A stretch of DNA of 64,000 nt from Dasypus novemcinctus (Eukaryota; Chordata; Mammalia; Cingulata; Dasypodidae), in the NCBI RefSeq assembly GCF_030445035.2, contig NC_080673.1:181951216-182015215 (forward strand), written 5' to 3'. Below, piece after piece: positions 47,335-58,699 of this stretch. Both the position numbers and the translations under genes were made by a program. A model generated the notes under the pieces. The model saw nothing but the letters and a program-made list of their open reading frames with translations. It was not told the DNA's origin and ran no database searches. The stretch's first letter is position 1; each line of letters opens with the position of its first letter.

Positions 47335-47424
47335 CCTACCTACCTACCTACCTACCTACCTACCTAACCTACCTACCTACCTACCTACCTACCTACCTAC
47401 CTACCTACCTACCTACCTACCTAC
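47249..47424. repeat. (TATC)n(TACC)n compound microsatellite
   Basis: About 21 TATC units (47249-47334) pass directly into about 23 TACC units (to 47424), with one extra A breaking phase near 47366. Equivalent to GATA/GGTA on the sense strand of TBC1D19, in the intron between the 33 and 110 bp exons. It produces an artefactual (LSIY)n(LPTY)n frame. Confidence 0.98.
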
Positions 47425-49045
47425 TTATAAATGTTTAAAAATTGACAGGTATGCCCTTCCACTTCAAAAAAATTAAAAATTGTATTATAAAAATTAATTA
47501 CTGCTTGGTAAAATATCCTGTTAGTGTATTTCATATGTTTAAAATGAAGAATTCCTGTTCTAACTGCAATAACAGCAATAATAACCAAAGAAAATACAAA
47601 GCAGATGTGGCACACATTCTTGGTATTATTATAAATTCAAAATAAGAGTTTGAAATTTATTTCCTTTTTAAAAATGATGCACATTTTCCCTTTAATTTTT
47701 TGTTTTTATTGATATGTAAAAACCTATACTGTGGATGTAAAGATTTTAAGGGTTCAGTAATCATCAGTGATCATTTCCAGTAAAGGAATGAAGAGAATTT
47801 TAAGATAAGGACTTTCTCACAAATATATATAATACAAAATCAGTTATTATTCAAGATATGGCAATTGTTTATGATGAATTCCTTTACCTATCTTTGTAAT
47901 GAGAAAGTCTTAATTTATTATATATAATTTTGAAAAAGTCTTCTACCTGACTTAATTTTCTATTTTAAACATCCTTCTTTATTGAAATAGAGATAAAAAT
48001 TCATTTTTTCTTAAAAATGAATTTAGTTCATCTTTTTAACCAAAAAACTACTGTACTGTAGGAATTTATTTATGATCTCTTAATATACTACACCTACAAT
48101 AAAACTTCAATAATCTGCAATTATAGGAGAGGGGAAAGCCAATTTAGAGAAAAGTTCTGAATCAATTTTTAAAAGTATTTTATATAATATAAACATAGTA
48201 TTTATTTATAAATATAGTATTATTATTTTAAAGAAACACAGTAACTAACATAGCAAAGTACTAACTGTAGATCCTTAGGGATGATTTGTGATTCTGGTAT
48301 ACTGATACACTAAATAAGTAGTTTCTGTTAAAGCATTTGTGGATGCTTAAAATATTTCTCTAAAATAGTATAAATAAACTCTATGAAAAAAATTTTTCAT
48401 CATTTATTTCTGTAGTCTATTAAAATGACCATAAACATGAATAGATACAAGCTGAGTCAGTGATATATTTGGTACACAGAATTACAAGAAGAATTAAACT
48501 TTCACGACACGTCCCACAAATCACCCAAGGACACCTTTTAAAAATGACTTAGACAATCCTTACAGTTGAAATTCTCAAAATAGAAGGATAAAGAGTTACT
48601 ATTTTTATTATTTGAGGTGAAACTTTTTATTTAGACTATTTTTAGGTTTTCTATATTTAAATCCCTCCCATTTTTATAAAAAAGAATGCTACTATATTAC
48701 ATATTATGTTATTAAATTTTGGCATCTCAAGATAATAAGCATTCTATGATTCAAACCAATGACCAAGGCCATCAGGGTAGAATAATAAAAGTTCCCAAGT
48801 ATTTTGAATACTTTTATTGTAAGCTGGTTTAAAAAGTTTATGTCATTCACCGTGATTATTTAATGTTGAACATTGAAAGCTTTTTTACTAAGAAAAGTAT
48901 TACTTTATTGCTGATTTTTGTTACAAAGGCAAAATATTGAAGTATTTGTTTTTTTTAAAATAAAGGATAGCCATAAAGGGGACAATAATCTTTAAGTTTA
49001 TATTTAATACATGAAAATTTAAAAAATAAGCGGCATTTAAAAATT
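47425..49045. other. TBC1D19: TBC1D19 intron, no gene seen
   Basis: Strongly AT-rich, no recognisable feature. Confidence 0.5.
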
Positions 49046-49192
49046 AAGGTGTAAACTAATGCAAAATGTTAATAATAGGGAAAACTACATGTGTGGGGAG
49101 AAGGCGGTACATGAGAACTCTGTACTTACTGCATGGTTTTTCTGAAAACTAACAACTACTTAATAAAAAATAAAAAATAAAAATAAAAAATT
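49046..49192 (+). repeat. L1ME-type 3' end fragment
   Basis: 'taaactaatgcaaaatgttaataatagggaaaactacatgtgtgggg...gagaactctgtacttactgcatggtttttctg' with an A-rich tail 'aataaaaaataaaaaataaaaat'. Confidence 0.65.
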
Positions 49193-49785
49193 AAGGCATA
49201 GGAGGGCTTTTCTGTTCTTGCTAATCTTTGTTAAGCTTCTTGCATTCCTCATTCAATGACATGTGAGGCCAGAAAGGCACTGAGGGCACTCAAGCCTGCT
49301 CATGTGTTTTTCACATGTACTGCAGGTTGACTGAAAGCTTTAATGTAATTACTGCTGTGCAGACCAGGAGCCTGGAGAGATCATGAGCTCCAACTCAATG
49401 CATCCCTCCCCTCTGATCTTTTTCTGAACTTTTTTCTAATGACTCTTAATGAAAATTAGTTCAGCAACTTAAGTAACCTCATTTACATCCATTAAAACTA
49501 AATATCAATGTTTATTGAGTTTCCATTGGATCAGAAAATGGTAAGCAAGGGAACCATTTTCATAGAATGTTCTAATTCTAATTTGCCAAGCAATCATCAT
49601 ATAAGCATTATGATGACCCTTTACTTTTTAATTTTTAAAACTTGGACACATAAACAAATGCTACCTCAATATTTAAGAATGTTCACAGTAACTTAAGTGT
49701 TTGGGTGATGTGATAGAAAGTGTGATCTTTGTATTTAATTTTCTAAAGTGTAATAAAAATAATGCCCATTTTAAGGTCAACTTAC

Positions 49786-49818
49786 CATACATTGAAAAGC
49801 CATGGAAAGGGATTACAC
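49786..49818 (-). CDS. TBC1D19: TBC1D19 coding exon (33 bp micro-exon)
   Basis: A 33 bp internal exon. On the minus strand it follows a T-rich tract ending in TAG and is closed by a GTAAGT donor. It supplies two bases completing a Gly codon, then V-I-P-F-H-G-F-S-M-Y, then the first base of a Val codon that the 110 bp exon completes. The peptide GVIPFHGFSMY matches the stretch I remember just before VAPLCFLYHE in TBC1D19. It leads into the distal part of the TBC domain. The exon is very short, so recognition probably relies on its strong flanking sites. The next exon upstream is not in the window. Confidence 0.9.
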
Positions 49819-50396
49819 CTAAAAAAAAAAAGCAATTCTTTTCAATAAGTAATACAATCACTGAATTATTAAGTAAACTTGAGAAGATTAAAGCTGAAAA
49901 TAAAAAGGTGTCCTATTTTTTGCTGTCTTTCTTCATGAATGTCAGAAAGACTAATGGTCATTAGTAAGATGTGCTTTTTAAAATTCCTTTAAAAGAATAA
50001 ATTAGAGCTTTTCAACATCTATCCAATTAACTCTCTATTGACAATTTTGAAAAATTAAAAGCTTTGAATATATTTTTACAAAAACAAAAAACAGGCCAAA
50101 ACATAACAAGGCAGATGACAGAACTAAGATTTTCAACTGCCTAAAAGAATAGTATGATGATCTCAAAAAGTCAATAGATTATGTCATTCCTGTATATTAG
50201 AATCTAATCTGTTAAAAGACAAGTGAGTTTTTCAGGGCACTTCTTGTATACCTACAATCCTCTGTAAATGTAGTGAATATTATATCATGGGATATGGCTC
50301 AGGGAAAATATTGACAGGAATATGGTACAATTTCAGTATAATCTTTGGCAAGAATTGTACACAAGTAAAATATACATTGTTTTCAAAGAATTATTA

Positions 50397-50801
50397 TTAT
50401 TACTATTTATTTATTTATTTATCCCCTCCTCCCCAGGTTGTCTGTTGCTTGGGTCCATTCGCTGGGTGTTCTTTGTCTGCTTGCATTCTTGTCAGCAGCA
50501 TTGGGAATCTGTATTTTTTGTTGTTGTTGCATCATCTTGCTGCGTCAGCTCTCCATATGTGTGGTGTCACTTCTGGACAGGCTGTGCTTTTTTCATGTAG
50601 GGCAGCTCTCCTTATGGGGCGCACTCCTGGCACATGGGGCTTCCCTACACAGGGGACACCCCTGCGTGGCACGGCACTCCTTGTGCGCATCAGCACTGGG
50701 CGTGGGGCAGCTCACCACACGTTCAGGAGGCCTGGGGTTTGAAACCCAGACCTCCGATGTGGTAGGTGGATGTTCTATTAGTTGAGCCAAATCTGCTTCC
50801 C
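50397..50801 (-). repeat. DAS-III SINE
   Basis: On the minus strand begins 'gggaagcagatttggctcaactaatagaacatcc' and runs through the DAS-III body to 'gataaataaataaataaatag'. Target duplication of 14 bp with one mismatch: TCAAAGAATTATTA at 50383-50396 and TCAAAAAATTATTA at 50802-50815. Sense to TBC1D19. The 151 aa plus-strand frame over it is an artefact. Confidence 0.93.
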
Positions 50802-51399
50802 TCAAAAAATTATTAAAAGCTTAACTGGGTACAATAAACACCCTGCAAGCGAAAAATCTGAATTTGTAAGTTTAGCTTCAGAACAAGTTGTTAATATATT
50901 CCACTGTACATCTAACACTGTATTAAATCAGGTTGCAAACGCAGTACAAAAGAAAGAAGTTTGCTCTTTGAAAAACAGTATAGAAATGCTTTATTCATAT
51001 GAAAAATTCAGAGGCAAAAAAACCTCTTAGTGCTAGCAGAGCATTTAGAGCATTTAGAGCAAGTTCTAATAAATATTGTTCTACCTCAACTTAAAACACT
51101 TCCAGCAATGGGGAAAACATCAATTCTCATTTCAGCCCCTAACAGTCTATTTTGGGGTTATTTCTCATACTGAGTCAAATTCTGGTTCTCTGTAATCCCT
51201 ACTTACTGTTCTTAATTCTGCCCACATAGGTCACATAGAATGAGTCTAATTTATCTCCTAAATGAAAACTTTCAGGAATACTTGAAGACAATGATCACTT
51301 CTATCACCACCAGGTCATTCTGCTGTAAGACTTTATGAGTTCCTTTAATTGCCCTTCAGATGAAGTGGTTTTGAATAGCTGCCCTATTCTATTTTCCTC

Positions 51400-51785
51400 A
51401 GGACAATCTTCAGTTCATCACAGTACTTAAAGTGAGGTGACTAAAACCTCTAAGCATTTTTTCCTCCCTAGACTCCCAGAGTTGAGACACATAGCACTTG
51501 TGCAGTTGTTTCTGGACCCAAGCAAAGGATTATATTTTTATCTGTATTGCATTTCATCTTGGATAAACCAGTCAACTTGAGAAAATCCTCTGTTCTCATT
51601 TTGTTATCTAAAGTGTTCCCTATCCTTTCACATCACTGGAAAATTTGACAGGTAAATGATCCATGCCCTCCTCTAAAAGATTGTAAAAATGCTGAACAAG
51701 ACAGGGATGAGGGCAGCACTTGTTTCTAGAGGCCTCTTTCCACATAGATATCAATTCATTAATCAGCACCCTATTAAGAGAAGTT
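51400..51785 (-). repeat. L3/CR1-like LINE relic, antisense
   Basis: 'ggtgactaaaacc', 'catcactggaaaatttgacaggtaaatg' and 'gtaaaaatgctgaacaagacagggatgagggcagcac...tcaattcattaatcagcaccct' resemble the antisense RT region of CR1/L3 elements. Deeply decayed. Confidence 0.4.
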
Positions 51786-51789
51786 AAGA

Positions 51790-52015
51790 GCATGGACTGG
51801 TAGCAGAGAGACTTGGATGGGTTACTCTGGTGGCTCTGTCACTCAAGAAATTTGTGGACCTTTGGGGAAGTTTCTTAAGTTCTCTAAGCTTAAATTTTCC
51901 TTATTTGTAAATCAGAGATAATTATAGAACCTACATAATTTAATTAAATGAGGGAACTGGTGTAGCTTAACACATAGTAGGCCCTTAATACCCTTAATAG
52001 ATGTTAATTGTTGAT
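51790..52015 (+). repeat. MIR relic
   Basis: 'gagcatggactggtagcagagagacttggatggg', 'ctctgtcactcaagaaatttgtggacc', 'tccttatttgtaaatcagagat', '...cacatagtaggcccttaata': clear MIR architecture. Confidence 0.8.
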
Positions 52016-52299
52016 ACTATTATTCATGAATTAGCTCATATTTCTTCATTGTTTCTAGAAGTAATTTTATCAAAACATATATGAAAAAAATCCAATATGA
52101 TTCTGAAGCAATATGCCAAGCCAATCAACCACCTTTACAATTTTGTGCAGCATCACTCTTTAGCTTCACAAGCTGTAATTCTCAAGATTTACCTGTTTTC
52201 ATTTTTCCCTTCTCATCCTGTACACACCATGGAGCCATGCTATCCAACTTTGGCTGAATTCTATGTTGCTTTTCTTGCTCATCTCTATTTGATGGGCCA

Positions 52300-53790
52300 C
52301 TCTGTTTTTTCAAAACCTTTCCACTCTTCTAGTTGCAGACCTCACTTCCGTCTTGAATGGAGGGTTGATGCCACTAACATTAACTCTCTTGTTTGCCTGT
52401 TCTTTACTTCTAATGTTCTTCACATCTTTCTTCTGTTTTCTCATTTTCCCACTAGTCTCACAGGAAGACATATTCCTTTTCTTTTTCAGAGCTAACATTT
52501 TCACCTGGGCTCCAGGATCCTGTTTCCTTGACTTTCTTTCACAGTAGCTGGCAAAGTCCCAACAGGCCGATGGCTCTTTACAGCCTATGAGCTAATAATA
52601 GCATTTACATTTTTAAAGAATAATTTAAGAAAAAGAATATGCGTCACAGACTGTTGGTGGCTCACAAAACCTAAAATATTTACCATCTGATCCTTTACAT
52701 AAAGTTTGCTAACCTCTACTCAGAATCCTGCCCCATCAATTATCCTTCCTCCTCTTTTATGCATCTTTCAATAAAGGTGTATTGAGCCCATACTTTGTAC
52801 CAGACACTGTTCTAAGAGCCACAGCTTACTTTTAAATGGAACTAGAGAAATAATCAAATAAGTGAAATATATATCAGATACTGATAAGTGCCATGGAGAA
52901 AAAAAAAATGGAGGGAAGAGAGATAGGGAGCAACAGGCTGCGGGTCAAGGAGGGTATGGAGTGATGAAACTTATTGATAAAAGAGTCAGTTGAGCTAGGG
53001 AGCTGAGAGTCACGAACAAGGGCTGATCTGGAAGCAATGGGTTTTTTGTGGCAATCGCCATAAATGGGGATGAGCTTACTGAGATTAGTTTTGATGATCT
53101 CAAGATGGATTGTGATAGGGCCTGCATGCACTCCTGCTGATGGAGGAGTGGAGGAAGAGTGGGCAGGTCTTATCAAAGTGCTCATATATCTTCAGTCTCT
53201 TCTACTTTACTGCATCTTTTTAGACAAGGATATTATAAATATGTCGTATAGGATATTATAAAGGATATCATAAATATCCTTAGATTAAAAAATAGAAAGA
53301 AAAAGTCCCATTTTCTTTCCTGGATTCTACTTGTTCCTTAAACAGTTTTCTAATCTTTCTCCTCCTGAAGCAAAGCTTAAGTTTTAGGAAACTACACTTG
53401 CTCCATTTACTTCTTCGTTATATAGACTCAATTCCTTGCAAACTGTTTTCCACCCCGACCACGGTAACTTCTGATTGCTAAATCCAGAGACCTCCTCTCT
53501 CTTCACATCCTACTTAATGGACCCACTGCAACTGAAAGTTCCTTCTCAAACTTGATCACATTGTGGAACTGGTGACACCATGCAGATCAAGCTCCCTGCC
53601 TCTCAGAAACTTCTGCTGCTTAGTTTGTTTGCCTGCTCTTTATTCTGCCCACTCCTTAGTTACTTCCCAAAACTCTGTCAGAGTTGTTTTCCTTCTTCTT
53701 TCCTTCCACTAGTACTCTCACCATTAATCCATAACTCAAAATCCTTTTGTCTGATGGCATGGATTCCCATGAAGTACTTGCAAAACAGAC
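52300..53790 (+). repeat. Possible L2/L3-like LINE relic, patchy
   Basis: Pyrimidine-rich segments at 52320-52550 and 53330-53790 ('ctgattgctaaatccagagacctcctctctcttcacatcctac...') resemble decayed L2/CR1 ORF2. The unit between them is unassigned. Short frames here have no intact domain. Confidence 0.35.
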
Positions 53791-53819
53791 AAAGTTCTTG
53801 AAATTCTGTATGAATAGAA

Positions 53820-55028
53820 GGGGTGCCAGACTAGACTGAAAAGGACAGAGAAAAGATGAATTGAAGGAAGAATAACTCCAATGACAGAACTTTGGAATCA
53901 GAAGTCTGGACTAAAGAGATCTCCTTGGACCAAGAAAATGGGCCCACCCATGCGTGTGGAAAAGACGGGTCTATGGCTGCACTTGGAGAGGGCATGTCTT
54001 CCATCCTGATGTTTTGAGAGTGCCACCAACACTACAATACTTGGAGGGGTGGGCCCTATGCCCCAGTGTCCACTGCCACCACCACTACAATGCTTGGAGA
54101 GGGTAGGGCTGATGTCCCAGCATTTGCAGAGAGCTTGGCCACCATTCTGATGCTCAGAGAGGGTGGCCACCATTCTGATGCACAGCATCCAGCAAGAGTA
54201 TGGCTGCTGCCCCAATTCTTGGAAAGGGTGGGGCTGCTGCTCTAGCTGGGATGGAAAACAAAACATTAATCCACAGATGATTCTCAGACCTTGAGATCTA
54301 ATGGAGTTTGCCATGATGGTTTTCAGACCTGCTTGGGACTTGCAGCCCCTGTTTTACTTCAAATTCCTCCCTTCTGGAATGAGAATGTTTTAATTTATGC
54401 CTGCCCTATCACTGCATTTTGAAAGCAGAAAACTTGTTTTCTAGGTTTCACAGGTCTACAGATGGAGAGGAATTCTGCCCTAGGGCTGACCACACACATA
54501 ATTGATTCTGAAGAGACTTTGTTCTTGGAATTGTTATTAAAATGACTCAAGGCTTTTGGGATGTTGTAATAGGGGAATGTATTTTGCATGTGGGAAGAAC
54601 ATGTCCTTTTGGTGTTCAGAGGGTGGACTGTGGCAGAAAAGTATGTTCTTAATTTTAACCCACATTCCTCTAGGTATAACTTTATTGTAAATAGGACCTC
54701 TTGTAGATGCTATTATTAGTTATGGTGTGGCACAAATGAATGAGGGTGGGTCTTAATCCAGATTACTGGAGGTCTTATAAAGAGACTATAGAAGTCACAA
54801 AAGTGAGCAAGAAGAGGATATTGCCATATGATGGGAAGCAGAGATAAACCAAGGAACCCCAAGGACTATGGCAAACCTGCACCAAATGTTAATGACCCTG
54901 GGAGAAAGCGTGGTCTTATAACACCTTGCTTTGGATGTCTGGCCTCTGAAGTTGTGAGCTAATAAATTCTTGTTGGTTAGGTCAACCCATTGTGTTGTAT
55001 TTGTCATAGCAACCTGGCAAACTAAGAC
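53820..55028 (+). repeat. 5'-truncated MaLR element (internal part + 3' LTR)
   Basis: Internal sequence 'agactgaaaaggacagag...gatctccttggaccaagaaaatggg' matches the MaLR internal region of 10858-13233 ('gaactgaaaaagacagag...atttccttaggccaagagagtgg'). It leads through 'ggaatgtattttgcatgtggg' to an LTR at ~54635-55028 ending 'caacctggcaaactaagaca'. No 5' LTR is present. The internal part has a short tandem repeat of 'ggccaccattctgatgc' near 54129 and 54161. Confidence 0.75.
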
Positions 55029-55169
55029 AGTTTATTAGTTTGATGAACAAGTTTTAAATATTTAGATTTATGGTAGGTGGCCTTCATTTGTACTATTACC
55101 CTGGGCCCTGCAAAGGTTAGGGGCAGATCTGCCTTCGTATTTAAAGGGGGGAACAATATGAATGAGGTT

Positions 55170-55385
55170 GGGAGAATTAAATAAGATAATGTATGTAATG
55201 TGACTAGCACAATACTTGATATAGTATTTAGTCAATGTTATTTTCCTTCCCTTATCACACATTATAATCATTTTTTTCTCTTCTAATAGAATAAACCCCT
55301 TGAGTACAGAGACTATTTCTTGCTTATTTCTACCTCAATGACCAGCATAGTACCCAGATATTCATTAAATGTTCATGAAATGAAT
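55170..55385 (+). repeat. MIR/L2 3' end relics
   Basis: 'attaaataagataatgtatgtaatgtgactagcacaatacttg' (MIR-like) followed by 'accccttgagtacagagactatttcttgc...cattaaatgttcatgaaatgaatat' (L2-like end). Confidence 0.6.
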
Positions 55386-55639
55386 ATATGAAGTCCTAGA
55401 GAAACTAACCCTACCACTTCTCAAACTTTCATCTCTTTCCCACAGTCAGGGCCTGAATTCAGGCTCTGACGAACTGTTCTCTACAGTCATATAAAAGCCT
55501 CCTATTTGGTATCCCTCCTCCAATCTCTTGGCCTCTGATGTACTATAAGACAATTATTAAGAATTGTGAATTCATAAGCTTTCTAATCAATAGTATCTAC
55601 TGTTTCAGCCTAGAATTGTGAATGATTAACTTGTCCTTT

Positions 55640-56266
55640 GGAATGTTGTAATGCTGTATGCAGGCAACCTGTGTCACTTGCATGTCCTGTGTGTATCCTT
55701 GTAAAACAAAAAGCTGAAAACCTTTATGTTCCTATTCAATGCACCATGAATAGAATAGAACAAAGAACGCTTGAGACACGTGTCTTTCCTGTGGAGGGCT
55801 GTCCACTCCCACCACCCCCCCGCCCACCACGCCGGATGGATTCGGTTACTTTTGATGAGGTTGCAAGACTCATTGGAGTTCTGAGGTTCGGAACCCCTTA
55901 AAAGGGATGGTCCCCAAGCTGCCAGTTGAAGTCTCACCCAGGAGAAATGTGCTGCCTGGGACTGGTTTTCCAATTAGGACTCTGATTGGCTGTAAAGGGA
56001 CTTCCGGGCCTTGTGAGAGATCAGATGTTGTGTTTTCCTTGATTTGGTGAGTGGTTGTATATACTTTCATTCTTTCCTGTGTCTTTGATTACTTTCTTTT
56101 GTAATTGCTCAATTGTTATAATCATTTGATGTAACCACAAAATAATCTGACTGAATAAAACTGCCTTTGCACAGCATATAGAGTTTTTGTCTCTTCCTTA
56201 GCAAAACATTTAATAAAACTGCCACTGCACAGCATTTAGAGTTTCTGCCTCTTCTTTAGCAGAACA
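55640..56266 (+). repeat. Solo retroviral LTR (ERV1-like, class uncertain) with duplicated poly(A) segment
   Basis: LTR-like: an inverted-repeat-free ~630 bp unit with a TATA-like GTATATA near 56057, AATAAA at 56154-56159, and a CA end near 56266. The segment 'aataaaactgcc..tgcacagcat.tagagttt.tg' repeats with a 58 bp period, giving a second AATAAA at 56212-56217. No matching second LTR or internal retroviral sequence follows. The left boundary is approximate. Confidence 0.5.
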
Positions 56267-56559
56267 GCCCTCCAACCAACTTTTATAATGGCTCAGGCTA
56301 TCTTCCAAAAATATTGGTGAGACTAAGAAAAAAACCTCTATATCCATTGAAGGGTTTCTACTGACCATTCATCCATCCACCAAGTATTTACTGAGACCCT
56401 ATTCATTCTATCAACCAATATTTGATAACTATGTATGGACTATCTCTGTAGTCTCTAAAGATACTAAAACAGATAACTTTGTCATTATATTTATAGAACT
56501 CTCTTCTAGTCTTGTAATAAAGACTAAGTGTCAACAGAGTTAAATTCAAAACCTTAGAT

Positions 56560-57030
56560 CTGACCTGAAACATTCACACTTATGTCCTGCAACCTCAGAT
56601 ACATCTGCCTCCCCTTCCTTACATCATCCTGACTCCATACTCCTTGTGGTATAGCCACATTAGATTATTTATCATTCCCAGAACATCTTATGCAACTTTT
56701 GTTCTATGGTAGCTTTGAACTTGATAAGTTTTGCATCCTGAAATGCTTTTTCATTTTCTACTCAGTTGATCAAAACCTTACTATTGTCAGCTACAATCTC
56801 AGAGAAACATCCCTACTCTCTTAGTCATAATTAAATGATCATCGTTCTGCATTCCCATGACACTTTGTTCATATTCCCATCATAGTGAGTTCACTATATT
56901 TTGTGTTTTAATTAGCTGTTTGACAGATTATTTCACAGGACGGGAAATATGTTTTATTCATCTTAGTGTACACCTCATGCTGTCACGAATGTCTGCTGAA
57001 TAAATATTTGCTAAATGAATGAACGGGTTG
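56560..57030 (+). repeat. L2 relic, 3' part
   Basis: 'gacctgaaacattcacacttatgtcctgcaacctcagatacatctgcc' through 'tgtttgacagattatttcacagg' to 'gaatgtctgctgaataaatatttgctaaatgaatgaac', the L2 3' end. Confidence 0.65.
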
Positions 57031-57089
57031 ATGAATAAATGATGTATAGAGAAGCAGCAAGAGAAGTATTAGTTTTTAATCTGGAGTTC

Positions 57090-57200
57090 AGGATTCCAGG
57101 GTGGGCTTACCACAAACCAGCTGCGTAAACTAGGGAAGTCATTGAAACTCCTGAGCTTCAGTTACCTGTCATGAAAGTAAAAACACTGTTTCTTAAGTAT
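57090..57200 (+). repeat. MIR relic
   Basis: 'ggattccagggtgggcttaccacaaaccagctgcgtaaactagggaagtcattgaaactcctgagcttcagtt'. Confidence 0.7.
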
Positions 57201-57204
57201 CATG

Positions 57205-58265
57205 TAACCCCAAAATTTTATGTATAATTATGTTTAGAGAAAATGAAGAAAAATTTGTGAGATTTGAAGAAAACTAGATATATAAGTAACTTCCGTGATT
57301 CTTTACCAACTTAGAGGTCCTTTGCTTTTTAGGAACTAAAAAAATTAAAAACCAGACCAGATTTGTATGGAAAATCACTATTCTTGATACCAGAGCCACC
57401 AGCTCCAGTTTTCCATGAACACTAAAATCCTACATGCATTGAAGAAAGTTCTTTGAGTACTAGAAGGCTCAAAGACCACCTTCTTCATCAAATCTTTCTT
57501 TATTTATATATTTGGCTGAATCTTTTCCTTCCTGTAAACACGCATCTTTTTCTTCCTTCCCCCTCTGTTGCTTCATTTTATTTCTTTTACTGTTCATAGA
57601 CTTTTAACAAATAATGAAAAAGTTTATCTGTATTTTCTAACTTGTCCTCAATAAACATGTTGACACGTGAAAGAAAAGAAAAGCTAATAAAGAGAAAAAT
57701 AAGTTAATAAATATAAGGCATATTCTGATGGTTTACAAATCAGAAATATAAGTACATATTATATCTTTCTAAATACTAAATCTCAAAGCAGATTGCTATT
57801 ATAAAAAATCCCTGTATTCTTATGCTTTTGCCTTCCTGTTTGAAAAGCAATTTAAGATAGTGAGAAATTAAGACCTTATTGTTATTATTTTCATCTTGTA
57901 CAAGTATTTATTAAGGATCTATTAAAACTAATTGCGGGAAAACTTTAGTCAGGAAAAGACACTTTAAATTAGGAAGCTTACAGTAAATGAAAGAATGAAC
58001 TGCAAAACACCAAAAAGAGAAGAATGTATTAAAATTACTTTTGGTTAATCACATTTTCACCACATTGCCCCCAAGTTCTGAAATATATAGCTGCTTTATA
58101 AGCAGCTAGAAGATAAACTATTTGAAGCAAGGGCCACATTTCATACTGTGTGTTATCTTTAGCGCTCAGCACAGCATCTTCTATTAGTGAGATGCTCGGT
58201 CCATGTTTATGACGAAAATTTAAGCATTTATAAATATAATCAAGGTTGATAAATTTATATTTTAA
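57205..58265. other. TBC1D19: TBC1D19 intron, no gene seen
   Basis: AT-rich. A weak L2-like 'agcgctcagcacagcatcttctattagtgagatgctcgg' lies near 58160. No exon of TBC1D19 was recognised. Confidence 0.5.
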
Positions 58266-58269
58266 AAAT

Positions 58270-58690
58270 TCATACATACAATGTTTTATTTTTACATAAA
58301 TGAGATAATTCTCTTTATCTATCTACCAATCTATCTGTCTAGTTCTGAGATAGGTTTTTTTCAAGTGACAATGGAAATCATTCCATTTCATTCCATTAGA
58401 TCATCTCATTCTTTTAAAACCTGAATAAAATATTCCATAAAATGGCTACATTATTTATATAATTATTTCTCTACTGGTAAGCATTTAGATCATTACCAAT
58501 TTTGGACTCATAAAAAATGCTGTAAAACAAACAAACCTTGTATATACCTGTCTGGCACAGGCTATTTCTCTAGGACATGAGTGAATTTGATGGGTCAAAG
58601 AATAAGCACATTTACATTTTAATATTGTGATTGCCCTTCAAATTTCCGTAATAATTTACATTTCCAGCAAATGATTTTCTGACTCTTTGA
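58270..58690 (-). repeat. Old L1 (L1ME/HAL1-like) fragment
   Basis: 'cctgaataaaatattccataaaatggctacattatttatat', 'gacatgagtgaatttgatgggtcaaagaataagc', 'ttaatattgtgattgcccttcaaatttccgtaataatttacatttccagca': same kind of sequence as 44600-46030, diverged. Given as minus because it parallels that copy; strand is uncertain. Confidence 0.5.
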
Positions 58691-58699
58691 TCAATCAAT

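Noticed and set aside
47249..47424. CRISPR-like regular repeats
   Set aside because: Repeat unit is 4 bp with no spacers; the genome is mammalian.
47111..47476. 121 aa frame with (LSIY)n(LPTY)n repeats
   Set aside because: Pure translation of the TATC/TACC microsatellite; no start context or homologous product.
28781..49818. Possibility that the TBC1D19 match is a processed pseudogene
   Set aside because: Exons are separated by kilobase introns with intact GT-AG sites and the frame is undisturbed.
50287..50742. 151 aa plus-strand frame, and similar frames at 35740-36156 and 45393-45704
   Set aside because: All are read through the antisense strand of DAS-III SINEs, which share the same peptide (LSICCVF..LHSC); they are repeat-derived, not a gene family.
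55638..55901. 87 aa frame starting MECCNAVCRQ
   Set aside because: Inside a solo LTR; Cys-rich start and poly-Pro stretch come from LTR sequence, with no gag/pol/env similarity seen.
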